This document shows positions 8,091 to 19,286 of a stretch of 64,000 bases of DNA, in pieces. Source of the DNA: Candidatus Enterococcus huntleyi (GTDB lineage: Bacteria > Bacillota > Bacilli > Lactobacillales > Enterococcaceae); assembly GCF_009933175.1 (NCBI RefSeq), contig NZ_MAEJ01000001.1:270238-334237 (forward strand), given 5' to 3'. Positions within the stretch are counted from its first letter, which is position 1. Every line of letters starts with the position of its first letter. The notes below the pieces were generated by a model that saw only the letters and a list, made by a program, of their open reading frames with translations, made no database searches and was not told where the DNA came from. The position numbers and the translations under genes are program-made.

Positions 8091-9281
8091 ATGAAGAGAC
8101 ACTTTTTTAAGACATTTGAGTTTGAATTTGAAACAACAAGATTGCTCTGGTACACACCTAGTGGCGGGTCAGATTATGGCGAGGTTGCGACGACGGCAGA
8201 GAAAATTAAAGACGGCGATTACGAATCTTGGTATCAGGAATGGGCAAAATTTGCCGGAGTATTAGAACAAAGAGCGACTGATTTTACCTCACAACACAGT
8301 AAAGCAAACAGTTATTTACGTGCGAGTCGCTATTACCAAGCGGCAGAATTTTTCTTAGCGCCAAGTGATCCGCGTAAACTTAAAGTATATCAAAAATCAA
8401 TCGATCTATTTTATCAAGGATTGGCGTTAAAAGAAACGAACTACATAATGGAAGATATAGACTATAAAAATGCGAAGATGAGAACCGTTTTCTTCAGGAC
8501 GACCGGAGAATCAAAGGGGACTTTATTTGTTTGCGGCGGATTTGATGCGTTACTGGAGGAGCTATATTTTACAAATGTCAAAGCAGGTTTAGCTGAGGGC
8601 TATGATGTGGTGTTATATGAAGGACCGGGCCAGTCGGATATGATTCGGAAATATAAGCTATCTTTTGAAGCGGATTGGGATCAACCGACCAAAAAAGTAG
8701 TTGATTTCTACTGTGAAAAATATCAATTAGCTGGGCCGAAGATTGGCATTGGTCTATCATTGGGTGGCTTATTAATGGCGCGGGCAGCCAGCAAGGATCA
8801 GACACTTTTTGACAAAATTGTCCTATATAATTATTTTCCAGCAATGGTTGATTCTTTCAAGAGTTCAATGCCTAAATTTCTCCATCGTTCGTTTGAAAAT
8901 GGCTTGCCTCAGCTGCTTGAGAAGATTTGCTCGTTGTATATCTCACATAATAAGTTTTTAAATTGGCAGATTGAGCATGCAAAATGGACGTTTGGTGAAG
9001 AGTCATTGAACAATTTGCTGAAGACGTGTCGAGCCTTTAATGAAGAAATTGCTACCGAAAAGCTGACGACAGATACTTTGATACTGCTGGCAGAAAATGA
9101 AAATTACTACAATTATCAATATGGACTAGATTTTTATGAGAAGATTCCGGCGGAGAATAAGAAGCTGATTTTATATAATAAAACAAACTTTTCGTCAGAT
9201 TTACATTGTCAAAATGGGGCTGCCTATGATTCAAACGATCAAATTTTTGAATGGCTTAATCATTCTCAAATGAACGAATAA
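8091..9281 (+). CDS. Alpha/beta hydrolase (FrsA/esterase-like)
   Basis: About 396 residues from ATG 8091, chosen over ATG 8067 because AAATGGAG lies 7 bases upstream, while 8067 sits next to a TATAAC promoter box. The core is an alpha/beta hydrolase fold with a helical N-terminal lid: the strand and oxyanion region GTLFVCGGFDALLEELYF, the GPGQS turn, and the nucleophile elbow GLSLGG (Ser near residue 222). A helical N-terminal half before the catalytic core recalls FrsA/DUF1100 and pseudooxynicotine-hydrolase-type enzymes. No signal peptide. It is divergent from an HxlR regulator. The substrate is unknown. Confidence 0.8.
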   Translation: MKRHFFKTFEFEFETTRLLWYTPSGGSDYGEVATTAEKIKDGDYESWYQEWAKFAGVLEQRATDFTSQHSKANSYLRASRYYQAAEFFLAPSDPRKLKVYQKSIDLFYQGLALKETNYIMEDIDYKNAKMRTVFFRTTGESKGTLFVCGGFDALLEELYFTNVKAGLAEGYDVVLYEGPGQSDMIRKYKLSFEADWDQPTKKVVDFYCEKYQLAGPKIGIGLSLGGLLMARAASKDQTLFDKIVLYNYFPAMVDSFKSSMPKFLHRSFENGLPQLLEKICSLYISHNKFLNWQIEHAKWTFGEESLNNLLKTCRAFNEEIATEKLTTDTLILLAENENYYNYQYGLDFYEKIPAENKKLILYNKTNFSSDLHCQNGAAYDSNDQIFEWLNHSQMNE

Positions 9282-9403
9282 ATAGCCTAATGATATCAAG
9301 TTCATTTCAATTAAAATTATTTGGAAAACTAGAGATTGGTCTGAAAGTGAGTAACGAGTAGTGTTATAAAAAACGTTGCTAGGACAGTCAAAAATAATAG
9401 GAT

Positions 9404-9447
9404 TTATCAAAAAAGTTTGAGACTCATGTAAGTGGGTTTCGGCTTTT
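9404..9447 (+). terminator. Likely terminator after the hydrolase
   Basis: A run of six A, an imperfect stem (GTTTGAGAC pairing with GGGTTTCGGC through G-T wobbles) and T7. It separates the hydrolase from the Xre operon. The interval 9282-9403 shows nothing else. Confidence 0.6.
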
Positions 9448-9456
9448 TTATTGTTT

Positions 9457-9521
9457 AATGTAAAGTTGAGTTGACATTTTAAAATTATCACGTATACTAA
9501 ATGTAAAGTTGAGTTGACATT
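9457..9521 (+). promoter_or_regulatory. Promoter with two 22-bp direct-repeat operators for the Xre gene
   Basis: A 22-bp sequence occurs identically at 9457-9478 and 9500-9521, 43 bases apart (about four helical turns). Each copy contains an imperfect inverted repeat TGTAAA-N6-TTGACA. The first copy supplies the -35 box TTGACA (9471-9476), which is 16 bases from TATACT (9493-9498); the second copy covers the transcription start. The Xre ribosome site GAAGGAGG begins right after it. The arrangement strongly suggests autorepression. Confidence 0.75.
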
Positions 9522-9538
9522 CGAAGGAGGAAACTCGC

Positions 9539-9757
9539 GTGCCTGTGATCAATTATGTGAAGGAGTTTCGAAAAGAACGAAAACTCACACAAGAAGAGCT
9601 AGCGAAACTAGTAAATGTTTCGAGGCAAACTATTATTTCTTTAGAAAAAGGATCTTATGTTCCTTCATTGGAGCTAGCTTTAGATATTTCCAATGTCTTC
9701 GAAACGAATGTAGAACAAGTATTTCGAAAGGAGAGAATCGCACATGAAGAAAATTAA
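9539..9757 (+). CDS. Small Xre-type HTH regulator (YgzD-like)
   Basis: 72 residues, essentially one helix-turn-helix domain (residues 7-62): EFRKERKLTQEELAKLVNVS followed by the recognition helix RQTIISLEKGSY. The GTG start at 9539 is set by GAAGGAGG 8 bases upstream. It overlaps the next gene, a membrane protein, by 14 bases. Small regulators of this kind are commonly paired with a multi-pass membrane protein. The tandem repeats in its promoter are its likely target. Confidence 0.88.
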   Translation: MPVINYVKEFRKERKLTQEELAKLVNVSRQTIISLEKGSYVPSLELALDISNVFETNVEQVFRKERIAHEEN

Positions 9758-10220
9758 GAGAGATACCATTATCTTATTGAGTACATTTTGGTGTGTTGGT
9801 TTAGGTATTATTTTCTTTCGATCAATGAATCAGATTATCCGACAAGTACCAGAGAACTTACTGATGATACTCATGATAGTGATGTTAATTGCTTTACTAG
9901 TCAGTGTGGTGGTACTGTTTAAATATATCTGCGAAGGCTGGATGGAGTTTAAACAGACCAAACAGGCGAATTTTTGGCAATTTTTATGGACAGATGATTC
10001 AATCATCGAGGAAGATGAGCGGAGTATTAAGATTAGTGAGCACGCGTTAAAAAAATCCAATGAGTATACAGAAGGAATAACGGCACTTTTCCTATTAGGG
10101 CTGATTATTTCAGGCGTGGGTTCAGTGACCACGAGTCAGATTATCTTTGCCCTGTTAATTCTCTTCACTGTGAAAACATTGAGTTATTATTTTCTTTCCA
10201 AAAAAGGCTATTACGCCTGA
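9744..10220 (+). CDS. Membrane protein paired with the Xre regulator (DUF2178-like)
   Basis: 158 residues with about four membrane segments (near residues 8-28, 38-62, 108-126 and 130-150). The middle is a polar stretch containing DERSIKISEHAL, which resembles the DER motif of DUF2178-type membrane proteins; this is a recalled similarity, not a search. It starts inside the Xre gene and must be co-transcribed and coupled with it. The function is unknown. Confidence 0.72.
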   Translation: MKKIKRDTIILLSTFWCVGLGIIFFRSMNQIIRQVPENLLMILMIVMLIALLVSVVVLFKYICEGWMEFKQTKQANFWQFLWTDDSIIEEDERSIKISEHALKKSNEYTEGITALFLLGLIISGVGSVTTSQIIFALLILFTVKTLSYYFLSKKGYYA

Positions 10221-10309
10221 ACCGATTGTGCTATCTTTAATTAGAAAGACCTAGTTATTTAATTTTTTACTACAGTCAATCAAACTAGTTCACTAGGGGC
10301 TCTAAATGA

Positions 10310-10318
10310 TGCTATACT
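10310..10318 (+). promoter_or_regulatory. Extended -10 promoter of the signal peptidase gene
   Basis: TGCTATACT is an extended -10 box about 73 bases before the lepB start. The leader contains a small hairpin CATTCTG / CAGAATG (10338-10365). No clear -35. Confidence 0.5.
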
Positions 10319-10390
10319 GAACAAGATATTACGCACATTCTGAGAAAAAATTAAGACAGAATGGGCTAAAGAAGGAGCGTATTATTTAAT

Positions 10391-10963
10391 ATGAAAAACT
10401 TTATAAAAAATTGGGGCTCAGTGATTATTATACTTGTTGTAGTCCTGGCAGCGAGATATTTTATTTTTACACCGATTACAGTTATGGGTCACTCGATGGA
10501 CCCGACATTACAAGATGGTCAGAAGCTTATATCCTCTAAAATTTCAAGCTACAATCGCATGGATATTATTACGACGGTTGAGCCTGATGAACCCGAAACT
10601 TTGATTGTTAAACGTCTGATTGGCTTGCCAGGGGATACGGTTTCGATGAAAAATGAGACACTCACAATCAATGGAAAAGAATATAAAGAAGACTATCTAG
10701 ATGAATTTAAGAAGAAATTTGCTGACGACAAATTGCAAGAGGAATATTCTTATGACGAGAAATTTCAAGCCGCCGCTGAGCAGGCTACGCAATTCACACA
10801 AGATTTTGAAGTGACCATCCCTGAAGGAAAGTATCTAGTGCTAGGGGATAATCGTCTGATTTCTAAAGATAGCCGCATCTTTGGTTTGGTAGATAAGGAC
10901 TTAATCCAAGGAAAAGCAGTCTTCAGATACTGGCCTCTAAATGAAATTTCACTTGTAAACTAA
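10391..10963 (+). CDS. lepB: Signal peptidase I
   Basis: Membrane-anchored serine protease that removes signal peptides from exported proteins. 190 residues: one N-terminal membrane anchor (about 8-27), the catalytic serine in MGHSMDPTL (Ser35), the general-base lysine in VKRLIGLPGD (Lys74), and the C-terminal box GDNR near residue 152. The long charged stretch between the catalytic boxes is usual for Gram-positive type I peptidases. The ATG follows AAGGAG. It is monocistronic, ending at a strong terminator. Confidence 0.95.
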   Translation: MKNFIKNWGSVIIILVVVLAARYFIFTPITVMGHSMDPTLQDGQKLISSKISSYNRMDIITTVEPDEPETLIVKRLIGLPGDTVSMKNETLTINGKEYKEDYLDEFKKKFADDKLQEEYSYDEKFQAAAEQATQFTQDFEVTIPEGKYLVLGDNRLISKDSRIFGLVDKDLIQGKAVFRYWPLNEISLVN

Positions 10964-10967
10964 GTTT

Positions 10968-11007
10968 AAAAAATCTCGTCTCTTTAAGTAGAGAGGAGAT
11001 TTTTTTC
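10968..11007 (+). terminator. Rho-independent terminator of lepB
   Basis: A-run, stem AATCTC-g-TCTCT / AGAGA-g-GAGATT, then T7. Confidence 0.92.
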
Positions 11008-11170
11008 TATAGAGAGTTAGGCGTTTGGTTGTTACAAATTCTATTCGTGCAATCTTTTTTGTGATTGAAAAAAGTTTGTTCTCTCATCTAAATTTTACTT
11101 TCTCATTGTTTTGTCATATAATTAATGTTATACAATACATAGATTTATTCTGCTTGGAAGGAGTGGGGAT

Positions 11171-11449
11171 ATGTTTGAAAATATTTCAGATAAGTTAGAG
11201 AATCGAAAAATAGAGAAGAAACAAAAGTTAAGAGAAAAGAATGCGCAGCTTCGGGCTGAGGGCAAAGATCCTTTAAAAGGTTGGAATGTCATGGTTGATA
11301 CAGGTGCTGGGGGTATTAATTCCAGTGGGTTAAGCCAGAATTCTTCGATAAATCCGATTGATAAAAGTAGTAAAGGGGAAACCTATTTTGCTAGTGAACA
11401 AAAGAATGTAGCCGATAGAGCGGCCCAACGTAAGGGAAATAAAGAGTAA
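11171..11449 (+). CDS. Small hydrophilic protein of unknown function
   Basis: 92 residues, no membrane segment, no cysteine. The first third is a very basic helix-prone stretch (residues 8-35); the rest is rich in Ser, Gly and Asn and looks disordered. A good ribosome site (AAGGAGTGGGG) precedes ATG 11171, and a TATAAT box lies at 11117-11122, which makes it a real gene in my judgement. No family recognised. It is followed by a T-box leader belonging to the next gene, with no terminator of its own visible. Confidence 0.65.
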   Translation: MFENISDKLENRKIEKKQKLREKNAQLRAEGKDPLKGWNVMVDTGAGGINSSGLSQNSSINPIDKSSKGETYFASEQKNVADRAAQRKGNKE

Positions 11450-11497
11450 ACGCCCGGGTAAATGACGGTTATTCCGCTTAAAAAATTGAAAATTAAA

Positions 11498-11766
11498 ACA
11501 CTGTGAGAAAGAAAGTAGAATTGTCTAGTTTTCCAAAGAGAGTCTCGGTAGCTGAGAAGAGATGAAACGAAGGTAATTTGAAAATGGCTTTTGAGTGGAT
11601 CCTCTAAAGATAGGTAGGAGGATACGGTAGGCCCCGTTAGATAGCCGCAAGTCTCCGATTTCCGGGTACTTGACGAGGAAGTATTTGTGAGAATACTTCG
11701 AATTAAGGTGGTAACGCATATCAATATGTCCTTAGGTGTCTACAAAGACGTCTAGGGATATTTTTT
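11498..11766 (+). promoter_or_regulatory. T-box riboswitch leader, probably methionine-specific
   Basis: Stem I begins with CACT (11499-11502) pairing with AGTG near 11596. The kink-turn side GTGAGA-AAG, the AGAGAG motif (11538-11543) and the specifier loop are in their usual order. By pairing AAAG with CTTT, the specifier reads ATG (11584-11586) followed by a purine, giving Met. Stem III is GAAGTATT / AATACTTC, then the T-box AATTAAGGTGGTAACGC (11701-11717). In it the tRNA-pairing base of TGGN is T, which matches a discriminator A as in tRNA-Met and argues against tRNA-Trp. A long terminator (about 11725-11760) with T6 follows. The anti-terminator would form when uncharged tRNA binds. Confidence 0.85.
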
Positions 11767-11895
11767 ATACAAAAAATGTTTGAGTCCTACTTTTCATCGA
11801 TGCATGAAGAACACTTGATGACAGAGGCAGGTCAATGGATGAAGTTACGCTTGGTTATTAAAAGAGCGAAAAAATTTTGAGAGGAGAATAAAATT

Positions 11896-12636
11896 ATGAC
11901 AAACATTATCGAGAGTATTAACTATTTGAAATCACAAAAATGGTTGGATTTAACGCATGAGGTGACGAGCGAAATTCCTTATTTTTCAGCGTTCCATCCA
12001 CTGCAAGAGAAAACATTATTTACAGTTGAAGAGGACGGATTTTTAGCAAAAGAATATCAGCTTGTTACGCAATATGGCACACATATCGATGCTCCTGCTC
12101 ATTTTGCAAAAGGTAAACGCTTATTAGAATCGTTGGAGTTGAAAGAATTAATCTTACCGCTGTTCGTGATTCATAAAGAGGAAGAAGTTGCAAAAAATGC
12201 TGATTATACGGTAAGTGTCGAAGATATTTTAGCCTTCGAAGAACGTTACGGAAAAATTCCTGAGGGCAGTTTTGTGGCCTTTGCTAGCGGTTGGTCGACT
12301 CGCTGGGAGAATCATGAAGAGTTTTATAATAAAGATCAAGAAGGCCAAGCGCATACGCCAGGTTGGTCATTGGCAGCCTTGAAATTCTTACACGAAGAAC
12401 GCAACGTGCATGCGATTGGTCATGAAACGTTGGACACAGATTCTGCTGTCGATTGCACTAAAAATGCTGGATTGATTGGAGAACTCTATTGGCTATCTCA
12501 AGATAAATATCAAGTCGAAGTCTTGAATAATTTGTCTGCGGTACCAGCAACAGGTGCAGCGATTGTGCTCGGTGTGCCAAAAATTAAAGAAGCGCCAGGA
12601 TTCTCAGTCCGAGCCTTTGCGATTGTGCCAGAATAA
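11896..12636 (+). CDS. Cyclase family metal-dependent hydrolase (kynurenine formamidase-like)
   Basis: 246 residues of the cyclase/KynB superfamily (PF04199). The metal-binding signature appears as YGTHIDAPAHF (residues 60-70) and the second conserved block as HAIGHETLDTDSA near residue 173. In KynB-type enzymes a His precedes the GTH motif by a couple of residues; here that position is Gln or Tyr, so the metal site may be altered. Superfamily members hydrolyse amides or cyclic imides; the substrate here is not known. The gene lies behind a T-box leader that reads ATG, so it is predicted to be switched on when methionine-charged tRNA is scarce, which would suggest a role in salvage of a sulfur or formylated compound. 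The start follows GAGAGGAG. Confidence 0.82.
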   Translation: MTNIIESINYLKSQKWLDLTHEVTSEIPYFSAFHPLQEKTLFTVEEDGFLAKEYQLVTQYGTHIDAPAHFAKGKRLLESLELKELILPLFVIHKEEEVAKNADYTVSVEDILAFEERYGKIPEGSFVAFASGWSTRWENHEEFYNKDQEGQAHTPGWSLAALKFLHEERNVHAIGHETLDTDSAVDCTKNAGLIGELYWLSQDKYQVEVLNNLSAVPATGAAIVLGVPKIKEAPGFSVRAFAIVPE

Positions 12637-12670
12637 GTGAGCTGAAGTAAAAAAATAGGAAGTGATAACG

Positions 12671-13048
12671 ATGCAGCAAGTGAAATTTGGTGGGACTGCT
12701 GGCGAACAAGATGGATTAGCAGAACTTGTAAAAAATGGTCAAAAGGTCGCTACTTCGACACTCAAATTCTTTCAAGATGAGGGGATTATTGAGCCAACCT
12801 ACGCTGGCGATCAATGGTTGATTGTCAATAGCTTGGATGAGCCAATCTGTGAAGTCGTGGTCACCGAAGTCCGTTATCGCCCATTTGGTGAGATTGATGA
12901 AACCTTCGCGATTGAAGAAGGTGATGGCACTTTTGAGAATTGGCATCAGATTCATCGCGCATATTATGGGCAGCTACTTGCAGAATATGGGCAAGAGTTG
13001 ACTGAGGAAACTATCTTGGAATGTATTTATTTTGAGAAGGTTAGTTGA
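12671..13048 (+). CDS. ASCH domain protein
   Basis: 125 residues covering a single ASCH (beta-barrel, PUA-like) domain: GQKVATSTLKFFQDEG near the start, then VVVTEVRYRPFGEI and the GDGTFENWHQIHRAYY motif around residue 90. ATG 12671 is preferred to GTG 12662 because AGGAAG then has an 8-base spacing. ASCH proteins bind RNA or act as amidohydrolases on acylated nucleosides (YqfB type). It begins 34 bases after the cyclase gene and is probably in the same T-box-controlled transcript. Confidence 0.85.
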   Translation: MQQVKFGGTAGEQDGLAELVKNGQKVATSTLKFFQDEGIIEPTYAGDQWLIVNSLDEPICEVVVTEVRYRPFGEIDETFAIEEGDGTFENWHQIHRAYYGQLLAEYGQELTEETILECIYFEKVS

Positions 13049-13138
13049 GAATGACTCATTCAAGTCCTATAAATTTTCACAAGAAATAGTGTTTAGATTG
13101 TAGTGAACAAATATAATTGTAATGTGAAAGAAAAGAGA

Positions 13139-13200
13139 ACCGCTTTTTGCTTCGTCTGGAGGATAAGTCCTTATTGTCAGGAGCAAAAGGTTTTTTTTTT
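13139..13200 (+). terminator. Terminator-like hairpin in the 13049-13367 gap
   Basis: ACCGCTTTTTGCT (13139-13151) pairs imperfectly with AGCAAAAGGT (13182-13191), followed by T10. It probably ends the cyclase-ASCH transcript. The 30-base interior can fold on itself (GGAC-type pairing), so a leader RNA cannot be excluded. The rest of the gap holds the promoter of the AraC gene and nothing else I can support. Confidence 0.6.
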
Positions 13201-13310
13201 AAGTGAAATTTCAAGATGAAAGAACAGGAGGAGTGACTTACATTTCGAGAGGACGACTGCATGAAAAAATGAAGGAGAAAAAAAGTCAGTGATTCTTTTT
13301 CTAAAAATGA

Positions 13311-13319
13311 TGATATAAT
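13311..13319 (+). promoter_or_regulatory. Extended -10 promoter of the first AraC/GH39 regulator
   Basis: TGATATAAT, a perfect extended -10 (TG-N-TATAAT), 49 bases upstream of the start codon. Confidence 0.65.
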
Positions 13320-13367
13320 GAATGAAAATTTGGGAACAGTTTTTTAGAAAATAATCTGGAGGAGCTT

Positions 13368-15611
13368 ATGAATAATATTATCTCAGTAAATCTATTTAGT
13401 CAGGGATTTCATGAAAAGAATCTAGATAATTATTATATTTACTATGTGTTGAAAGGCACGATCGAGTTGATTAATCAGGATCAGTCGACTAAGTTAAATA
13501 GCTCAGATATTTTTGCTGTAAATCCTCATGAAACGATTGAAATCAGAGCGACTGAGGCTATTTTCGTAGAAATAGAAATCGACAGATATGAGCTTTTAAA
13601 ATTACTAGATTATAAGCGAGTAATGATTATATGTGATAGTACGGCCAATGATAATCAAGTGTACTCAAGATTGAGAGTAAGAATTGAAGAAATGATTCGA
13701 GGTGACTACGAAAATAAGTATTCTCAATTATTCAGTCAAGCGAGTGTCTCGCAATTTTTAGTCTACCTTATCACGAATTTCTCTAATAATATCTTTATCG
13801 AAGAAGATAATGAAGCTAGGAAAGATGAGATTATTGCCTATATAGCAACAAATTATAACGAGGATTTATCGCTACAAAGGATTGCCGAGAACTTCGGAGT
13901 TACACCACAATATTTTTCAAAATATTTTAAGGATCATTTTCAACTGAACTTTTTGAAATACCTAACCAATTATCGATTGAAGAGAACGCTCTCAGATTTA
14001 ATAAATAGCTCTCATACTTTATTGAAAATTGCTTTGGATCATGGGTTTCCTAATCAAAATTCTTTTTCTAAATCATTTAAAATGGTCTATGGGATGACAC
14101 CAGCAGAATATCGTCAACAACATAAAGGCGAAGCACAGTCGACAGTAGAAAAAAATCTGGATTTTTCTGATATCGAGTATTTATTGACACATAAAGAGTC
14201 TCATACCGATCCCAATGTGCATACGGCTGAAATAGTAATTCCGGCTAAACAAGAAATTTTCCAACCTTTTTGGGAGAATTTAATTAATCTTGGGGAGCTA
14301 TCAAAATTATTTGATAACGGATTAAATAATCAGGTGAAACAGTTTAAAGAAGATATCAATTTTGAGAAGGCACGAGTGATTCTCGATACACAGAATCTGG
14401 CACACAGTGGATTTTTTATGGAAGAGAAAGCGATAGATTTCCTAGTTGATCTGGGATTCGAGCTTTTGTTGGTTCTGGATTATCGAGAAATTAATCAACA
14501 AGAAAATTTTGGCAGCTATTTTGCTAACTTTTTGAGTCATTATTCTAACAGATATGGGATTGACCGCTTGAATGCTACTGAATTTGAACTTATTTATAAT
14601 ACGCAATTTTCTGAGAAGAAAGCACAGGCGTATTCTAAATTATTTAAGCAGATACAAGGTATTTTTGATCGTTTTCAGATTGAAAGTAAACTATATGGTC
14701 CGGGGTTGTTACCGGGGAATAGTGGTGAAAATCTATCTAAATTTTTAGAAAGTAATCGATCAATCAGATATCTCTCTATTGGAGTTGCGCCCTATTCAAT
14801 TGGTAGCTATAAAGGGGAAGTTTTCATTAATCGATCAGCGGATAGTGAATACATTTCTGAACAGTACGCAGTCAGTAAAAATATTTGTCGGGCGTATCAG
14901 ATTGAACACTTACTTATTTCAAATTGGCAAGATTCATTGAATAGTAAGAGCCAAATTAATGACACTTCCTATAAATCGGCAAGTATCCTAAAACATTTAA
15001 TTGATGTTTATGGTGAGATAGACTCACTGCCAATTGAAAGGCCGTTTGATTTAATGTCAACAGGCATCTCGAATCGTCCATTAGCTGGTTTGCCTGGGAT
15101 TGTATCAAAGGATGGCATAAAGAAACCTGCCTACTACAGTTATACTTTTTTGAACAAGTTGGATAAATATTTCTTATATAAAGATAGTGCTTTACTGGTG
15201 ACAAATAGTAATAATAAGTATTTCCAGATGGTGTGTCATAATTATAAGCAACCCAATTTTCGATTCTATAATCAAGAAATAATGGGAAATAAATCGATTG
15301 ATTACGAAACTTTATTTGAAGATTACGAGGTGAAGTTAGTAAAAATTAAACTGACAGGACTTTCTAATGGTAATTATTTCCTTAAATCACGAGAAGTTAG
15401 TGAGAAGAAAGGGAGTTGCTTTAGTATGTTTAACGAGATGGGATTTGACGATTTCTCATTTTTCGGAAAAGATGAATTAGATTACTTAAAATCTGTTTCT
15501 AAACCGCTTATTACCGGAAGGCAGATGGAAGTTTCAGATAATCAAATAGAAATCGAAGTATTTTTAGAGCCAAATGAAATTAGACATTTACACTTAATCT
15601 ATATGCACTAA
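13368..15611 (+). CDS. AraC family regulator with C-terminal degenerate GH39-like domain
   Basis: 747 residues in three parts: an N-terminal cupin-like sensor (about 1-130), an AraC DNA-binding domain with two helix-turn-helix motifs (about 160-255, ending FKMVYGMTPAEYRQQ), and a large C-terminal region (about 280-747) resembling a GH39 beta-xylosidase TIM barrel. The GH39 nucleophile motif, TEFN in the two relatives at 19287 and 58189, reads ISNWQDS here near residue 518, and no NEP acid/base motif is seen, so it cannot be a normal glycosidase. It is more likely a sugar-sensing module. Position directly upstream of the PTS-GH1 genes suggests it controls them. Start set by CTGGAGGAG. Confidence 0.86.
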   Translation: MNNIISVNLFSQGFHEKNLDNYYIYYVLKGTIELINQDQSTKLNSSDIFAVNPHETIEIRATEAIFVEIEIDRYELLKLLDYKRVMIICDSTANDNQVYSRLRVRIEEMIRGDYENKYSQLFSQASVSQFLVYLITNFSNNIFIEEDNEARKDEIIAYIATNYNEDLSLQRIAENFGVTPQYFSKYFKDHFQLNFLKYLTNYRLKRTLSDLINSSHTLLKIALDHGFPNQNSFSKSFKMVYGMTPAEYRQQHKGEAQSTVEKNLDFSDIEYLLTHKESHTDPNVHTAEIVIPAKQEIFQPFWENLINLGELSKLFDNGLNNQVKQFKEDINFEKARVILDTQNLAHSGFFMEEKAIDFLVDLGFELLLVLDYREINQQENFGSYFANFLSHYSNRYGIDRLNATEFELIYNTQFSEKKAQAYSKLFKQIQGIFDRFQIESKLYGPGLLPGNSGENLSKFLESNRSIRYLSIGVAPYSIGSYKGEVFINRSADSEYISEQYAVSKNICRAYQIEHLLISNWQDSLNSKSQINDTSYKSASILKHLIDVYGEIDSLPIERPFDLMSTGISNRPLAGLPGIVSKDGIKKPAYYSYTFLNKLDKYFLYKDSALLVTNSNNKYFQMVCHNYKQPNFRFYNQEIMGNKSIDYETLFEDYEVKLVKIKLTGLSNGNYFLKSREVSEKKGSCFSMFNEMGFDDFSFFGKDELDYLKSVSKPLITGRQMEVSDNQIEIEVFLEPNEIRHLHLIYMH

Positions 15612-15656
15612 TCCCATCAACCTTTTAATATTTCCTACCAACCTTTAAAAAGTCAT

Positions 15657-15677
15657 CATTATTAGATGGCTTTTTAA
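15657..15677 (+). terminator. Terminator after the first AraC/GH39 gene
   Basis: A4, stem AGtCATC / GATGgCT with a 7-base loop, then T5. Short, but flanked by A and T runs. Confidence 0.6.
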
Positions 15678-15770
15678 ATTATTCTCAAATAGTAAAAAAA
15701 TGGCATTAAATATTAATCTCTTATTTTTATCGAAAGATTTTTCTTAAAATGTTGCTAGAATAATAAACTT

Positions 15771-15792
15771 TCTTGCTTAAGAATAAGCAAGA
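15771..15792 (+). promoter_or_regulatory. 9-bp inverted repeat upstream of the PTS gene
   Basis: TCTTGCTTA-agaa-TAAGCAAGA is a perfect inverted repeat 58 bases before the PTS start. It has no T-run behind it, so an operator is more likely than a terminator. The AraC/GH39 protein encoded just upstream is a candidate binder. Confidence 0.5.
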
Positions 15793-15849
15793 TTTCAAGT
15801 TACTATTTGAAGATAATAGAACTATCATAACGCGAAAGGAGTAATTATT

Positions 15850-19087
<3,238 letters not shown>

Positions 19088-19109
19088 AATAATCAGCTCG
19101 TCTTATAGT

Positions 19110-19155
19110 AGAGAATGAGAGACTCTTTCACAAAGGGTGCTCATTCTCTTTTTGT
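19110..19155 (+). terminator. Rho-independent terminator of the first PTS-GH1 operon
   Basis: Stem AGAGAATGAG...CTCT / AGGG...CTCATTCTCT followed by T5. Confidence 0.88.
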
Positions 19156-19186
19156 CGAGAATTTCCAAAACCAATCTTTGTGAATA

Positions 19187-19195
19187 TGCTATACT
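19187..19195 (+). promoter_or_regulatory. Extended -10 promoter of the second AraC/GH39 regulator
   Basis: TGCTATACT, about 90 bases before the start codon. The leader contains TGAAAACGGTTAAC, which resembles a cre site but has one extra base in the 3' half, so I do not call it one. Confidence 0.55.
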
Positions 19196-19286
19196 TGAGA
19201 AAATAACGGATAGATGAGCTGGCTAGTTGTATCTAACTATTTTTTGAAAACGGTTAACTTAAATAAGGTGAGGGGACAGTGATCGT

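Noticed and set aside
9514-9747. 77-codon plus-strand frame overlapping the Xre gene
   Set aside because: It starts in the operator repeat, lacks family motifs and is out of frame with the clear helix-turn-helix protein.
11595-11599. TGG as Trp specifier of the T-box
   Set aside because: It lies beyond the kink-turn, outside the specifier loop, and TGGT in the T-box does not fit the discriminator G expected for tRNA-Trp.
11525-11724. Minus-strand reading frames across 11.5-11.7 kb
   Set aside because: They overlap the structured T-box leader and lack ribosome sites.
19244-19257. cre site before the second AraC/GH39 gene
   Set aside because: TGAAAACGGTTAAC needs one extra base between the CG centre and the terminal C to fit the consensus.
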